Counted from the stretch's first letter, positions 16,307-25,511 are shown. The stretch: DNA of 64,000 bases from JACVRW01 sp963808545 (GCA_963808545.1 CAWEGB010000015.1:186001-250000); one strand, 5' to 3'. The notes: generated by a model not told the origin, from the sequence alone. Numbers and translations: made by a program.

Positions 16307-17088
16307 GGTTCTGGCGTCACCTGGGTGGCCGAGAACACCGCGCCGGCAGGATCGCTCAGCACCGCCTGCCGAAGCGGCGTGCCCGGAACGTCGTAGGGCG
16401 CCTGAACGACCTGTCCGCCCAGCTCCGGCATCCGCGCCGCGGCGCCCTCGACGTCAGCGATCCAGAAGTCGGCGCTCCAGTGCGGTGGCGTGTCGCCGTC
16501 CGCCGGGAGCATCGCGGCCACGACCTCGCGTGACACGGGCTGCTCGGGCTCGCCGCCCAGGTATCCCGGCAGCCGGAACATCGTGATGTCGCCGAAGCTC
16601 TCGGTGGTCCAGCCGAACAGCGCCCCGTAGAAGGCCGCGGCGCGCTCGGGATCGCGGGCGTTCAGCGCGCTCATGCTCCAGGCGCTCGGCTCGTTCACCA
16701 GCTGCGCGCCCTGGCGCTCGTGCGCCTCCCAGACACAGAAGACAGCGCGGTCCGGGTCGGCCAGCACGGCCATGCGACCGGCGGGGAGCACGTCGAACGG
16801 GCCGACCAGCACCTCGCCTCCTTGGTCCGCGCCGCGGGCAGCGGCATCGTCGGCGTCCTCGACGGCGACGTATGTGGTCCATGCCGCCGCGGCGCCGTCG
16901 ACGGGCTGCGGCTGGATTCCCGCCACGTCGCGATCGCGGAGGCGAGCCACGAAGTAGTCATTCGGACCGGGGCCGATGAACTGCCAGCCGAACAGCTCCC
17001 CGTAGAAGCTCATCGCGGCCTGTTGGTCCGGTTGCTGGGTGTCGACCCAGCAGGGGACACCCGGTTCGTATCGGTCTCGCTCGCTCAT
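16303..17088 (-). CDS. Two-domain VOC (glyoxalase/bleomycin-resistance-like) protein
   Basis: 261 residues containing two tandem VOC domains: 'GVPCWVDTQQPDQQAAMSFYGELFGW' begins the first and 'SWSMSAL'-like 'NARDPERAAAFYGALFGW' begins the second, each about 120 residues. Proteins of this design are widespread in actinobacteria as possible lyases, dioxygenases or binding proteins. The ATG at 17088 has TACGGT 7 nt upstream. It is transcribed divergently from the HxlR regulator, with a palindromic operator between them, and is therefore the probable target of that regulator. Confidence 0.87.
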   Translation of the reverse strand: MSERDRYEPGVPCWVDTQQPDQQAAMSFYGELFGWQFIGPGPNDYFVARLRDRDVAGIQPQPVDGAAAAWTTYVAVEDADDAAARGADQGGEVLVGPFDVLPAGRMAVLADPDRAVFCVWEAHERQGAQLVNEPSAWSMSALNARDPERAAAFYGALFGWTTESFGDITMFRLPGYLGGEPEQPVSREVVAAMLPADGDTPPHWSADFWIADVEGAAARMPELGGQVVQAPYDVPGTPLRQAVLSDPAGAVFSATQVTPEP

Positions 17089-17107
17089 CGGGGGCACCGT
17101 AGCATAA

Positions 17108-17124
17108 AGTTGGATTTTCCAACT
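17108..17124. promoter_or_regulatory. Palindromic operator between VOC and hxlR-type genes
   Basis: AGTTGGA-TTT-TCCAACT is a perfect 7-bp inverted repeat with a 3-bp spacer, centred between the two divergent starts. It stands out as AT-rich in a GC-rich region. It lies just upstream of both predicted -10 boxes (ACCGTA at 17096-17101 on the minus strand, TAAGCT at 17155-17160 on the plus strand). It is well placed for repression of both genes by the HxlR protein. Confidence 0.65.
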
Positions 17125-17166
17125 AACTGTACGGAGAACAGGACTAAGGACCGATAAGCTCGGCCG

Positions 17167-17820
17167 ATGCCCGCCATGCGCAGCTACCGCGATTCGTGCG
17201 GCATCGCCCGCGCACTGGACGTCGTCGGGGAGCGCTGGGCGCTGCTGGTCGTCCGCGAGCTGCTGCTCGGCCCGAAGCGTTTCACCGACCTCCGGGCCGG
17301 CCTTCCGCACGTGAGCCCCGACGTTCTCGCCCAGCGCCTCCGGGAGCTCGAGGAGTCCGGAGTGGTGCAGCGGCGGACGCTGGCCCCACCGGCCGCCTCG
17401 CGGATCTATGAGCTCACCCCGAGGGGCCGCGAGCTGGAGCCGGTCGTCCTCGCGCTCGGCCGCTGGGGCAGCACCGCTCCGTTCCCGGAGGCGGATGCCG
17501 GTCTCGGCGTGGACGCCACCGCCCTGGCGCTGAAGACGCTGTTCGACGGGGAGGCCGCCGGTGACCTCGACGCCGGCTACGAGCTGCGACTCGGGGCCGA
17601 CAGCTTCCGCATCCGGGTGGAGGACGGTGAGATGGAGCTCGCCCGGGGCAGCGCCGATGCGCCAGATGCCACCGTCGCCACCGACCCCGGGACTCTCGCC
17701 GAGGTCCTCTGGCACGGCCGCCCGCAGTCCGAGGCCGAGCAGGCGCAACAACTGAAGGTCAGCGGCAGCCGGGCGGCGGCCAGGCGGCTGCTCACGTTGT
17801 TCCCGTTGCCCGGATCCTGA
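17167..17820 (+). CDS. HxlR-family winged-helix regulator with C-terminal SCP2-like domain
   Basis: 217 residues. The first ~100 form the HxlR winged helix: 'SCGIARALDVVGERWALLVVRELLLGPKRFTDLRAGLPHVS' spans the conserved N-terminal helix pair, followed by 'LAQRLRELEESGVVQRR'. Residues ~115-215 resemble a sterol-carrier/SCP2-like ligand domain ('YELRLGADSFRIRVEDGEMELARG...DATVATDPGTLAEVLWHG'). That would let the regulator bind a hydrophobic effector. ATG 6 nt after TAAGCT. It probably represses itself and the divergent VOC-reductase operon. Confidence 0.87.
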   Translation: MPAMRSYRDSCGIARALDVVGERWALLVVRELLLGPKRFTDLRAGLPHVSPDVLAQRLRELEESGVVQRRTLAPPAASRIYELTPRGRELEPVVLALGRWGSTAPFPEADAGLGVDATALALKTLFDGEAAGDLDAGYELRLGADSFRIRVEDGEMELARGSADAPDATVATDPGTLAEVLWHGRPQSEAEQAQQLKVSGSRAAARRLLTLFPLPGS

Positions 17821-17889
17821 CGCCGGACAGCATGCAAGATCGCCTGCACCGCCTTGCCCCTGGCGAGTGACCCGCGCACCCTGTGGCTC

Positions 17890-18894
17890 ATGCGCCTACT
17901 CCGGCTTCTCGCCGGCGTGGCTCTCCTGGCATGGATGCCGACAATGTGCTTGCCGCAGACGGCGGTCGCGGCGAGCGCCAACGTGGCCGCGCTGCAGGTG
18001 GCACTGAAGGCGAAGGGTCTGTACACCGGTTCCGTGGACGGTGTCCGCGGTCCGCTCACCCGCTCGGGCGTGGTCAGCTTTCAGCGGCGCCGTCGGCTCG
18101 CTGTCGACGGAGTGGCCGGCCCCCAGACACGAGCCGCCCTCGGACGCCGCGGACGACCGACGCTGGGGAGCCGCATGATCCGCAGCGGTCAGCGCGGCTG
18201 GGACGTGGCCGCGCTCCAGTATCTCCTCGCGCGCCGCGGCTATCCGCCGGGTGCGATCGACGGGATCTTCGGGCCCGTCACGAACCTGGCGGTACGCAAC
18301 TACCAGGCGGCCCTCGGGCTGGGAGCGGACGGCCTCGTGGGCCCGGTCACCCTGGCCTCTCTCCGCAGCCGCTCGACGTCGCCATCCCCCTCGCCCATCG
18401 GCCCCGTGCGCTTCCTGCGCCCGGTGGCGGCGCCGATCAACAGCGTCTTCGGCGAGCGCCGCGACGGCGGCCGGCGCCGTCACTCCGGCATCGACTTCAA
18501 GGCGTGGACCGGCACGCCCGTCGGGGCCGCCGGAGTGGGCGTGACCGAGTTCGTGGGCCGCAACCAGGGGGGCTACGGCAACCTCGTGGTGATCCGCCAC
18601 CGCCTCGGCTTCACCAGCTGGTACGCGCACCTGTCGGCCATCACCACCTATGCCGGCCAGACCGTCGACGGCGGCACGCGGATCGGCCTGGTCGGTACGA
18701 CCGGAAACTCCACCGGTCCGCACCTGCATTTCGAGGTGCGCCGCTGGGGCACGCCGATCGACCCGATGCCCTACCTGCTGGCGGCGGTGGCCTCGCGCCG
18801 CGCCGGCGGCTCGTCCAACTGCTTCGGCGGGGCGCTGGTGGTCAACTACCGCCGCGAGCGGATCGACGACTGCGGGACGACCCGGCGGCACTAG
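17890..18894 (+). CDS. Secreted M23-family peptidase with two peptidoglycan-binding domains
   Basis: 334 residues from ATG 17890. A signal peptide ('LLRLLAGVALLAW...AVAASA') is followed by two PG_binding_1 repeats ('AALQVALKAKGLYTGSVDGVRGPLT' and 'AALQYLLARRGYPPGAIDGIFGPVT'), a short Ser/Pro linker, and a LytM domain. The zinc ligands are visible: His and Asp in 'HSGIDFKAW' and His in 'HLHFEVRRWG'. It is expected to cut peptide cross-links in peptidoglycan, or act as a scaffold if inactive. The C-terminal tail has two Cys. A TTG start 36 bp upstream is less likely. Confidence 0.9.
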   Translation: MRLLRLLAGVALLAWMPTMCLPQTAVAASANVAALQVALKAKGLYTGSVDGVRGPLTRSGVVSFQRRRRLAVDGVAGPQTRAALGRRGRPTLGSRMIRSGQRGWDVAALQYLLARRGYPPGAIDGIFGPVTNLAVRNYQAALGLGADGLVGPVTLASLRSRSTSPSPSPIGPVRFLRPVAAPINSVFGERRDGGRRRHSGIDFKAWTGTPVGAAGVGVTEFVGRNQGGYGNLVVIRHRLGFTSWYAHLSAITTYAGQTVDGGTRIGLVGTTGNSTGPHLHFEVRRWGTPIDPMPYLLAAVASRRAGGSSNCFGGALVVNYRRERIDDCGTTRRH

Positions 18895-18902
18895 CCGCGA
18901 CG

Positions 18903-20222
18903 CTAGGTCTTCGAGCCCCGCGCCATCGCCCGCAGGTCGAGCGCCTCGTCGAGCGTCGCCTCGTCCACGCCCTTCTCCAGGGCCACCTCGCGAATCGTGC
19001 GCTCGGAGGCCATGGCCTCCTTGACGATCTCTGTGCCGCGGTCGTAGCCGATGTGCGGGTTGAGCGCGGTGGCGATCGCGGGAGTGGACTCCGCGTAGCG
19101 GCGCAGGTTGGCCTCGTTGGCCTCGAGCCCGTCCACGCACTTCTCGGCCAGCATGTGCGAGGCCGCCGTGAGGATGCGGATCGACTCGAACACGTTGCGG
19201 GCCATCATCGGCACTCGCACGTTCAGCTCGAAGGCGCCCTGGGTGCCGGCCACGGTCACCGCGGTGTCGTTGCCGATCACCTGAGCGGCCACCTGCAGGA
19301 CCACCTCTGGGATCACCGGGTTGACCTTGCCCGGCATGATCGAGGAGCCCTTCTGCAGCTCGGGCAGCTTGAGCTCCATCAGGCCGGTAGCCGGCCCGGA
19401 GCCCATCAGCACGAGGTCGTTGGCGATCTTGGTCAGCGACACGGCCACGCTCTTCAGCGCCGAGTGCAGCTCCACGAGGCCGTCGCGGTTGCCCTGCGCC
19501 TCGAAGCGGTCACGCGGCGCGGAACCCAGGCCGAGCCGCTCGCGCACGCGCTCGGCGAACTCGGGATGGGTGTTGAGGCCCGTGCCCGTGGCCGTGCCGC
19601 CGAGGGGGATCTGGCAGGCACGGCCGAGGGAGTCCCGGACACGATCGCGGCCGAGGCTGATCTGAGCCGCGTACCCACCGAACTCCTGCCCGAGGGTTAC
19701 CGGCACGGCGTCCATCATGTGGGTGCGGCCCGACTTGACCAGATCCGTGAACTCGTCGGCGCGACGCTGGAAGGAGCCCGCCAAGCGCTCGAGCGCCGGC
19801 AGCAGGTCCGTCTGCACGCTGTCGACGGCGGCGAGGTGCACCGCTGAGGGGAAGACGTCGTTGGAGGACTGGCCCATGTTCACGTGGTCGTTGGCGTGGG
19901 CCTCGTCCCCGGCGAGGTTGGCGATCACCTCGTTGGCGTTCGTGTTGGTGGAGGTCCCGGAGCCGGTCTGGAAGACGTCGATGGGGAACTGATCGTCATG
20001 GCGGCCGGCCGCGACTTCGTCACCCGCGCGAGCGATGGCCTCCCCTAGCTCGGGATCGAGCAGGCCCAACTCGGCGTTGACCCGCGCCGCCTCTGCCTTG
20101 ATCCGTCCCAGCCAGCGCACCACGGGGGTGGGCACGCGCTCGCCCGAGACCGGGAAGTTCTCGATCGCCTTCGTGGTTTCGGCGCCCCACAGCTGCTGCC
20201 CGGTCGTGTCGTTCACCGCCAT
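18903..20222 (-). CDS. fumC: Fumarate hydratase, class II
   Basis: 439 residues, slightly shorter than most FumC proteins. The superfamily signature 'GSSIMPGKVNPVIPEV' is intact, as are 'QTGSGTSTNTNANEVI', 'NDHVNMGQSSNDVFPSA', 'SGRTHMMDAVPVTLGQEF' and 'GGTATGTGLNTHPEF'. It catalyses fumarate to malate in the TCA cycle. The ATG has an AAGGAG Shine-Dalgarno, and a TAGCCT -10 candidate lies ~30 nt upstream (20252-20257, minus strand). It is therefore leadered, unlike many neighbours. It may complete the route fed by the ThDP/SSADH pair at 11.8-14.9 kb. Confidence 0.95.
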   Translation of the reverse strand: MAVNDTTGQQLWGAETTKAIENFPVSGERVPTPVVRWLGRIKAEAARVNAELGLLDPELGEAIARAGDEVAAGRHDDQFPIDVFQTGSGTSTNTNANEVIANLAGDEAHANDHVNMGQSSNDVFPSAVHLAAVDSVQTDLLPALERLAGSFQRRADEFTDLVKSGRTHMMDAVPVTLGQEFGGYAAQISLGRDRVRDSLGRACQIPLGGTATGTGLNTHPEFAERVRERLGLGSAPRDRFEAQGNRDGLVELHSALKSVAVSLTKIANDLVLMGSGPATGLMELKLPELQKGSSIMPGKVNPVIPEVVLQVAAQVIGNDTAVTVAGTQGAFELNVRVPMMARNVFESIRILTAASHMLAEKCVDGLEANEANLRRYAESTPAIATALNPHIGYDRGTEIVKEAMASERTIREVALEKGVDEATLDEALDLRAMARGSKT

Positions 20223-20364
20223 CGTTCTCCTTCGTCTCTTTCTCGTACCGCAGGCTATCCAAGCGCCCTCGCCGCACCGGGTCTGCACCGGGTTGGGCAG
20301 CGAAGCGGTGCATTCCCCATGCAGCGGGAGCGAGCGCGCGACTTCCGTGTTGTGATCGCCAGGC

Positions 20365-20877
20365 GTGACTGCACTGATCCGCATCGACCGGTCGTGGACG
20401 CCGGCTGGGGACGGAAGGCCCCGGCCTATCCGCTTCTGCTCTCGTTGCGGCCACCCCAGCGAGGACCCGCCCGGCCGCCCCGAGCTGAACCGGCGCGTGT
20501 GCGAGCGCTGCGGTATGGGCATGATCCTGACCTGCCCCCGCGATGCCCTTCCTGGTGAGGCCGCCGCGTTCCTGATCCTCGACTACGAGCTGACCGTGAG
20601 CGCGGTGAGCGAGGGTGGAGAGCGCTACTTCGGGGAGGAGCGGGAGCTGATCGGGCTGGACCTGCTCGACCTGCTCACCAGCCCGCTCGGCGACGCTCAC
20701 CTCGCACGCAACGCCGGGCTGGCGGCCCAGCGGCCCTGCGATCCGCTCGTCATGCCGGTCCGGCTGGTGGGTCACGGCTCGTCCGAGGTCGGGACGATGG
20801 CCGCCCGGATCGCCACCTGCGGGCCTCCGCGAGCGGCGCTGCTCACGGTCGAGCCGAGCGAGTTCGGCCGCGGCTGA
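20365..20877 (+). CDS. Zinc-ribbon protein with PAS-like domain, unknown function
   Basis: 170 residues from GTG. Residues ~25-55 hold a zinc-ribbon pair 'CSRCG' and 'VCERCGMGMILTC'. The rest resembles a small PAS-type sensory domain ('AFLILDYELTVSAVSEGGERYFG...LIGLDLLDLL', then beta strands to 'RAALLTVEPSEF'). There is no HTH, membrane segment or catalytic motif. The MerR-like gene 160 nt downstream on the same strand is a possible partner. I do not recognise the exact family; a small sensor or adaptor is inference. Confidence 0.65.
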   Translation: MTALIRIDRSWTPAGDGRPRPIRFCSRCGHPSEDPPGRPELNRRVCERCGMGMILTCPRDALPGEAAAFLILDYELTVSAVSEGGERYFGEERELIGLDLLDLLTSPLGDAHLARNAGLAAQRPCDPLVMPVRLVGHGSSEVGTMAARIATCGPPRAALLTVEPSEFGRG

Positions 20878-21036
20878 CGCACCCTGCGCCGCGCTTCGGG
20901 CTGCAATAACGCCTGCGCGACTTGCGCAACATCCGTCTAGGGGCCACAAACGTCCAGGCAGGAATACGGGCTTCCACCGATAACCTCTGCAAGTGCACAT
21001 CGGGTCCGTTCGCGGACCTCTCGGGATGGAGACCGA

Positions 21037-21945
21037 TTGAGCGGTATCAGGACGAACGCGGCCGCCGAACTCCTCGGGGTCAGTCCCAACACACTCCGCA
21101 GTTGGGAGCGACGCTTCGGGTACCCCAAACCGCGCCGCACCCAGGGCGGGCACCGGCAGTACGACCTGGCCGAGCTCGAATCGCTGCGGCGAGCGCTGCT
21201 CGAGACCCACAACATCTCTTCGGCCATCGAGCTGGCCCGCCAGCGCGGCGAGGGCCCCAGCTCCCCCGCCCGGTTGCTCGACGCGTTCGACCACTTCGAC
21301 GAGCTGTCTGCCGACCGCGTCGTGGAGGAGAGCCTCTCGGTCCGGTCGGTCGAGCGCACGGTCGAAGAGGTGTTGCTCCCGGCGCTCGAGCTCGTGGAGG
21401 ACCGCGACGGCCGCGAGGCCGAGCGCGAGCTGGCCATGCGCTGGGCCACGGGCTGGCTGTACTCCGCCCGCCGCGTGACCCCCACGGCCAGCCGACCGCA
21501 GGGTGTGCTGCTGTTCGACTCGAGCCCGCGGCTGGACCTGGAGTCGTTGCAGGTGCAGGCGCTCGAGCTGGGCCTGCGCCGGGCCGGCTTTCGCACGCTT
21601 CTCCTGGCCTTCGACCTGCCTCCGGAGCGCGTGGTGCGGGCCATTCGCGCGCTCGATCCCACGGCGTTCGTCTTCTGTGGAGGGGAGGCCACGCTCGACG
21701 TCGTGGGCCGGCTGGTCTACACCGTACGCCAGGTGGGCTCGGCGGCTCCCGTGTTCGAGTACCGCGAGGCCATGCCGGTCACGGGTGATCACGGCATCCC
21801 GTCGCTCGGCTCGCTCCCGGTGGAGGCGGTCGAGCGGCTCAAGGGCTACGTGGACAGCGGGCGCCTCGAGCAGGTGGTGGTCGTGCCGGAGCCGCCGGCC
21901 GAGCCCGCGGCCCGCATCAAGCTCGCCGCACGCACCACGGTCTGA
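21037..21945 (+). CDS. MerR-family regulator with cobalamin-binding-like domain lacking the DxHxxG motif
   Basis: 302 residues from TTG, which follows GGATGGAG at a suitable distance. Residues ~4-70 are a MerR winged helix ('TNAAAELLGVSPNTLRSWERRFGYPKPRRTQGGHRQY'). Residues ~85-165 form a helical bundle and ~165-290 a Rossmann-like domain as in CarH/LitR light- and B12-sensing regulators. At the loop where B12-dependent members have DxHxxG, this protein has 'LAFDLPPERVVRAI', without the cobalt-ligating His. It may sense another ligand or be ligand-free. The regulon is unknown. Confidence 0.82.
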   Translation: MSGIRTNAAAELLGVSPNTLRSWERRFGYPKPRRTQGGHRQYDLAELESLRRALLETHNISSAIELARQRGEGPSSPARLLDAFDHFDELSADRVVEESLSVRSVERTVEEVLLPALELVEDRDGREAERELAMRWATGWLYSARRVTPTASRPQGVLLFDSSPRLDLESLQVQALELGLRRAGFRTLLLAFDLPPERVVRAIRALDPTAFVFCGGEATLDVVGRLVYTVRQVGSAAPVFEYREAMPVTGDHGIPSLGSLPVEAVERLKGYVDSGRLEQVVVVPEPPAEPAARIKLAARTTV

Positions 21946-21948
21946 CGC

Positions 21949-22383
21949 TCAGGCAGCGAGCTTGCGGCAGATCTCGGCGAGCGAGCGCTTCTCGCCTTCG
22001 TCGAGCGCCCCGAAGGCCTGAGACACGCGGTCGGCGTGGTCGGGAAAGAGGCGTTCGACCAGGTCCCATCCCTCCGGACTCAGATCCACGAGAACGGTGC
22101 GCCGGTCCGCCGGGGCTCGCCGCCGTGACACCAGGCCGCGCTCGGCGAGGGTCAGCGTGACCTCCGTGGCGTTCGCCTTGCTCCACCCCAGCCGGCGCCT
22201 CAGCGTCTTCAGCTCCAGGGAGCCGCCGGCCGTGGTGAGCACGACCAGGACCGAGAAGCCGGCCGCCGACACGCCCTCGCGCTCCAGCTGAGCCGCGAGA
22301 CGGCGCCGCACGGCGGACTCCGCGCGCAGCAACGCCTGCAGTGCGCGGTGCGCTAGCGGGTCGCCGAGCTCCAGTAAGGACAT
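21949..22383 (-). CDS. MarR-family transcriptional regulator
   Basis: 144 residues. A winged-helix core is visible: 'GVSAAGFSVLVVLTTAGGSLELKTLRRRLGWSKANATEVTLTLAERGLVSRRRAPADRRTVLV' region contains the recognition helix and the beta-wing with the conserved DRR. Flanking helices provide the dimer interface. ATG 9 nt after TACGAT (22398-22393, minus strand). It diverges from ileS with 62 bp between starts, and its 3' end lies 3 nt from the MerR-type gene, tail to tail. The target genes are not evident. Confidence 0.87.
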   Translation of the reverse strand: MSLLELGDPLAHRALQALLRAESAVRRRLAAQLEREGVSAAGFSVLVVLTTAGGSLELKTLRRRLGWSKANATEVTLTLAERGLVSRRRAPADRRTVLVDLSPEGWDLVERLFPDHADRVSQAFGALDEGEKRSLAEICRKLAA

Positions 22384-22445
22384 CGGCTGGCGATCGTAGG
22401 CCCCGCGCCGGATGACAAGCAGGTGGCACCTAGAATCGAAGTCCC

Positions 22446-25400
22446 GTGGCCCGTTACCGACCCGTCGACAGCGCGCAGTCGTTTCCCGAGCTCGAGCAGG
22501 AGGTGCTCGAGCGCTGGCGCGAGCGCGACGTCTTCCGCGAGTCGATCCGCCGGCGCGAGGGTGCCCCTCGCTACGACTTCTACGACGGCCCGGCCACCGC
22601 CAACGGCCCGCCGGGCTCCCACCACGTGCTCGCGCGGGTCTTCAAGGACGTCTTCCCGCGCTTCCAGACGATGCGCGGCCACCAGGTGCACCGCAAGGGC
22701 GGCTGGGACTGCCACGGCCTGCCGGTGGAGCTCGCGGTGGAGGCGGAGATCGGGATGGAATCCAAGGAGGACATCGAGCGCTACGGCGTGGCCGAGTTCA
22801 ACGCCCGCTGCCGCGAGTCGGTGCTGCGCTACATCGACGACTGGAACCGGCTGACCGAGCGCATCGGTCACTGGATCGACACCGACAACGCCTACGTCAC
22901 CCTGGACGACGACTACATCGAGTCGGTCTGGTGGTCGCTCAAGCAGGTCTACGACAAGGGCCTGCTCACCGAGGGTCACAAGGTCGTGCCCTACTGCACG
23001 CGCTGCGGCACGGCGCTGTCGAGCCACGAGGTGGCCCAGGGCTATCGCGACGTGCTCGACCCGTCGGTATACGTGCGCTTCCCGCTGCTCGACGACCCGA
23101 GCGTGTCCCTGCTCGCCTGGACGACGATGCCGTGGACGCTGGTGCCGCACGCGGCGATCGCCGTCGATCCGGAAGTCACCTACGCGCGCGCCCGGCTGGG
23201 CGAGGAACGCCTGATCCTGGCCGAGTCGCTGGTCGAGCGGGTGCTGGGCGAGGAGGCCGAGATCGAGGAGCGCATGCCGGGCTCGGAGCTGCTCGGCCTG
23301 CGCTACGAGCCGCCCTTCCCCTACATCACCGATTACGGAGAGCGCGGCCACTCGGTGCTGGCCGGCGATTTCGTCTCCACCGAGGACGGCACCGGGGTGG
23401 TGCACACCGGCGCGGCCTTCGGCGAGGACGACTTCCGCCTGGCCACCGAGAACGGGCTCACGATCCACAACCCGGTGCGGCCCGACGGCACGTTCGACGA
23501 GCGCACCGGCCCGTTCGCCGGGATGTACGTGCGCGAGGCCGACGCTCCGATCGTCGAGGCGCTGCGCGAGTCGGGCCGTCTCTTTCGCGCGGGCGAGTAC
23601 GAGCACTCCTACCCGCACTGCTGGCGCTGCGGCACCCCGCTGATCTACTACGCCAAGCGCACCTGGTACGTCCGCACCACCGAGCGCCGCGAGGAGCTCC
23701 TGGCGGCCAACGAGGCCGTGACCTGGTACCCCGAGCACATCAAGCACGGGCGCTTCGGCAAGTGGCTCGAGAACAACGTGGACTGGGCGCTGTCGCGCGA
23801 GCGCTACTGGGGAACGCCTCTGCCGATCTGGCGCGCCGACGACGGCGAGGTGGTCTGCATCGGCTCGAGGGCCGAGTTGCGCGAGCTCGGCGCCGAGATC
23901 CCCGATGACCTGCACCGGCCCTACATCGACGACGTGACCTTCGAGCGTGACGGCAAGACGTTCCGCCGCGTTCCGGACCTGATCGACGTGTGGTGGGACT
24001 CCGGCTGCATGCCCTTTGCGCAGTTCCACGCCCCGTTCGACGACGAGGAGGCCTTCGAGCAGCGCTTCCCGGCGGACTACATCTGCGAGGCGCTCGACCA
24101 GACCCGCGGTTGGTTCTACTCGCTGCTGGCCGTCTCCACGCTGCTGTTCGGCCGGGCCTCGTTCGAGACGGTGCTGTGCCTCGGCCTCATCCTCGATGCC
24201 GAGGGGCAGAAGATGTCGAAGTCCAAGGGCAACGTGGTGGAGCCGTGGGCGGTGATCGACACCCACGGCGCGGATGCCTTCCGCTGGTACTACTTCACCT
24301 CCAAGCAGCCCTGGGACGGCTACCGCTTCTCGCTCGACACGGTGGGGGAGTCGGTGCGGCAGTTCCTCAAGCCGCTGTGGAACACGTACGCGTTCTACGT
24401 GCTCTACGCGAACGTCAACGACCCGCTGAGCGAGGGCACCGAGACCGAGCTCGACCGCTGGATCGCGTCCAGGCTCGAAGCCACCGTCGAGCGGGTGACG
24501 GAGCGCATGGAGGACTACGACACCACCTTCGCGGGCCGTGCGGTGGCGGACTTCGTCGACGATCTGTCCAACTGGTACGTGCGTCTGTCGCGCCGGCGTT
24601 TCTGGGACGGCGACGCTGTGGCCTTCGAGACCCTGAACCGCTGTCTGGTGACCGTGGCCAAGCTGGTGGCCCCGCTCACCCCGTTCGTGAGCGATGCGAT
24701 CTACGAGAACCTCGACGGCTCCGAGCCGTCGGTGCACCTGTGCGACTTCCCCGAGCCGGGCGCGAGGGACGAGGAGCTCGAGTGGCGCATGCAGGTGGTG
24801 CGCGACGCGGTGGAGCTGGGAAGGGCGGCCCGGGCCCACGCGCGACTCAAGGTGCGGCAGCCGCTCAGCGAGGCCGTGGTGGTGGCGGCCGATCGCGAGC
24901 GCGAGGCCATCGAGGCGCTCGAGCGCCTGCTCACCGACGAGCTCAACGTGAAGGCGGTCCGCTACGTGACCGAGGCCGACGAGCTCGGCCGGTTCGAGCT
25001 GAAGCCCAACTACCGGGCGCTGGGCCCGCGCTTCGGCAAGCAGATGCCGCAGGTGGCCGCGGCGGTGGCCGCGCTCGACCCCGCGCGGCTGCGCGCCGGC
25101 GAGCACGTGGGCATCAACATCGACGGCCACGAGCACCCGATCGGCCCAGACGACGTGACCATGGCCCTCCAGCCCCTCGACGGGTACCAGGTCGAGCGCT
25201 CTGGCACGCACGCCGTGGCGCTCAACCTGGAGCTCGACGACGAGCTGCGCCGCGAGGGATTCGCCCGCGAGGTCGTGCACGCGGTCCAGGCGGCGCGCAA
25301 GGACGCGGGCCTGGACGTGGAGGACCGCATCGCGCTGACGCTCGGCGGCGACGGCGAGCTGCTGGAGGCCGCTCGCGCGCACGAGGAGTACGTCTCACGC

Positions 25401-25499
25401 GAGACGCTGGCCACCTCCCTCGTGATCGACGGGCACGAAGGCGGCGCGTCCGCCGAGATCGAGGGCCGCCGCTTGCTGATCGCCGTCGAGCGTGAGTAG
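22446..25499 (+). CDS. ileS: Isoleucyl-tRNA synthetase
   Basis: 1017 residues, the length of the larger (type 2, eukaryote-like) IleRS. The class I signature reads HHVL (59-62) in 'GPPGSHHVLARVFKD', and KMSKS is at 589-593. 'GGWDCHGLPVE' follows the first signature. The editing domain (~190-400) contains 'LLAWTTMPWTLVPHAAIAVD' and 'GTGVVHTGAAFGEDDF'. Cysteine pairs 'CTRCG' and 'CWRCG' are inside the insertions. Type 2 enzymes tend to be mupirocin resistant. GTG start with TAGAAT 9 nt upstream; the short leader leaves no room for a T-box riboswitch. Confidence 0.95.
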   Translation: MARYRPVDSAQSFPELEQEVLERWRERDVFRESIRRREGAPRYDFYDGPATANGPPGSHHVLARVFKDVFPRFQTMRGHQVHRKGGWDCHGLPVELAVEAEIGMESKEDIERYGVAEFNARCRESVLRYIDDWNRLTERIGHWIDTDNAYVTLDDDYIESVWWSLKQVYDKGLLTEGHKVVPYCTRCGTALSSHEVAQGYRDVLDPSVYVRFPLLDDPSVSLLAWTTMPWTLVPHAAIAVDPEVTYARARLGEERLILAESLVERVLGEEAEIEERMPGSELLGLRYEPPFPYITDYGERGHSVLAGDFVSTEDGTGVVHTGAAFGEDDFRLATENGLTIHNPVRPDGTFDERTGPFAGMYVREADAPIVEALRESGRLFRAGEYEHSYPHCWRCGTPLIYYAKRTWYVRTTERREELLAANEAVTWYPEHIKHGRFGKWLENNVDWALSRERYWGTPLPIWRADDGEVVCIGSRAELRELGAEIPDDLHRPYIDDVTFERDGKTFRRVPDLIDVWWDSGCMPFAQFHAPFDDEEAFEQRFPADYICEALDQTRGWFYSLLAVSTLLFGRASFETVLCLGLILDAEGQKMSKSKGNVVEPWAVIDTHGADAFRWYYFTSKQPWDGYRFSLDTVGESVRQFLKPLWNTYAFYVLYANVNDPLSEGTETELDRWIASRLEATVERVTERMEDYDTTFAGRAVADFVDDLSNWYVRLSRRRFWDGDAVAFETLNRCLVTVAKLVAPLTPFVSDAIYENLDGSEPSVHLCDFPEPGARDEELEWRMQVVRDAVELGRAARAHARLKVRQPLSEAVVVAADREREAIEALERLLTDELNVKAVRYVTEADELGRFELKPNYRALGPRFGKQMPQVAAAVAALDPARLRAGEHVGINIDGHEHPIGPDDVTMALQPLDGYQVERSGTHAVALNLELDDELRREGFAREVVHAVQAARKDAGLDVEDRIALTLGGDGELLEAARAHEEYVSRETLATSLVIDGHEGGASAEIEGRRLLIAVERE

Positions 25500-25511
25500 G
25501 CTCGCGTCGCG

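Noticed and set aside
22384..22445. Possible T-box riboswitch before ileS
   Set aside because: The divergent MarR gene leaves 62 bp, and a TAGAAT box lies 9 nt before the GTG. There is no specifier stem or T-box consensus.
22353..25382. A 1009-codon open frame antisense to ileS
   Set aside because: It mirrors the codon structure of ileS, has no recognisable domain, and long antisense open frames are expected at this GC content.
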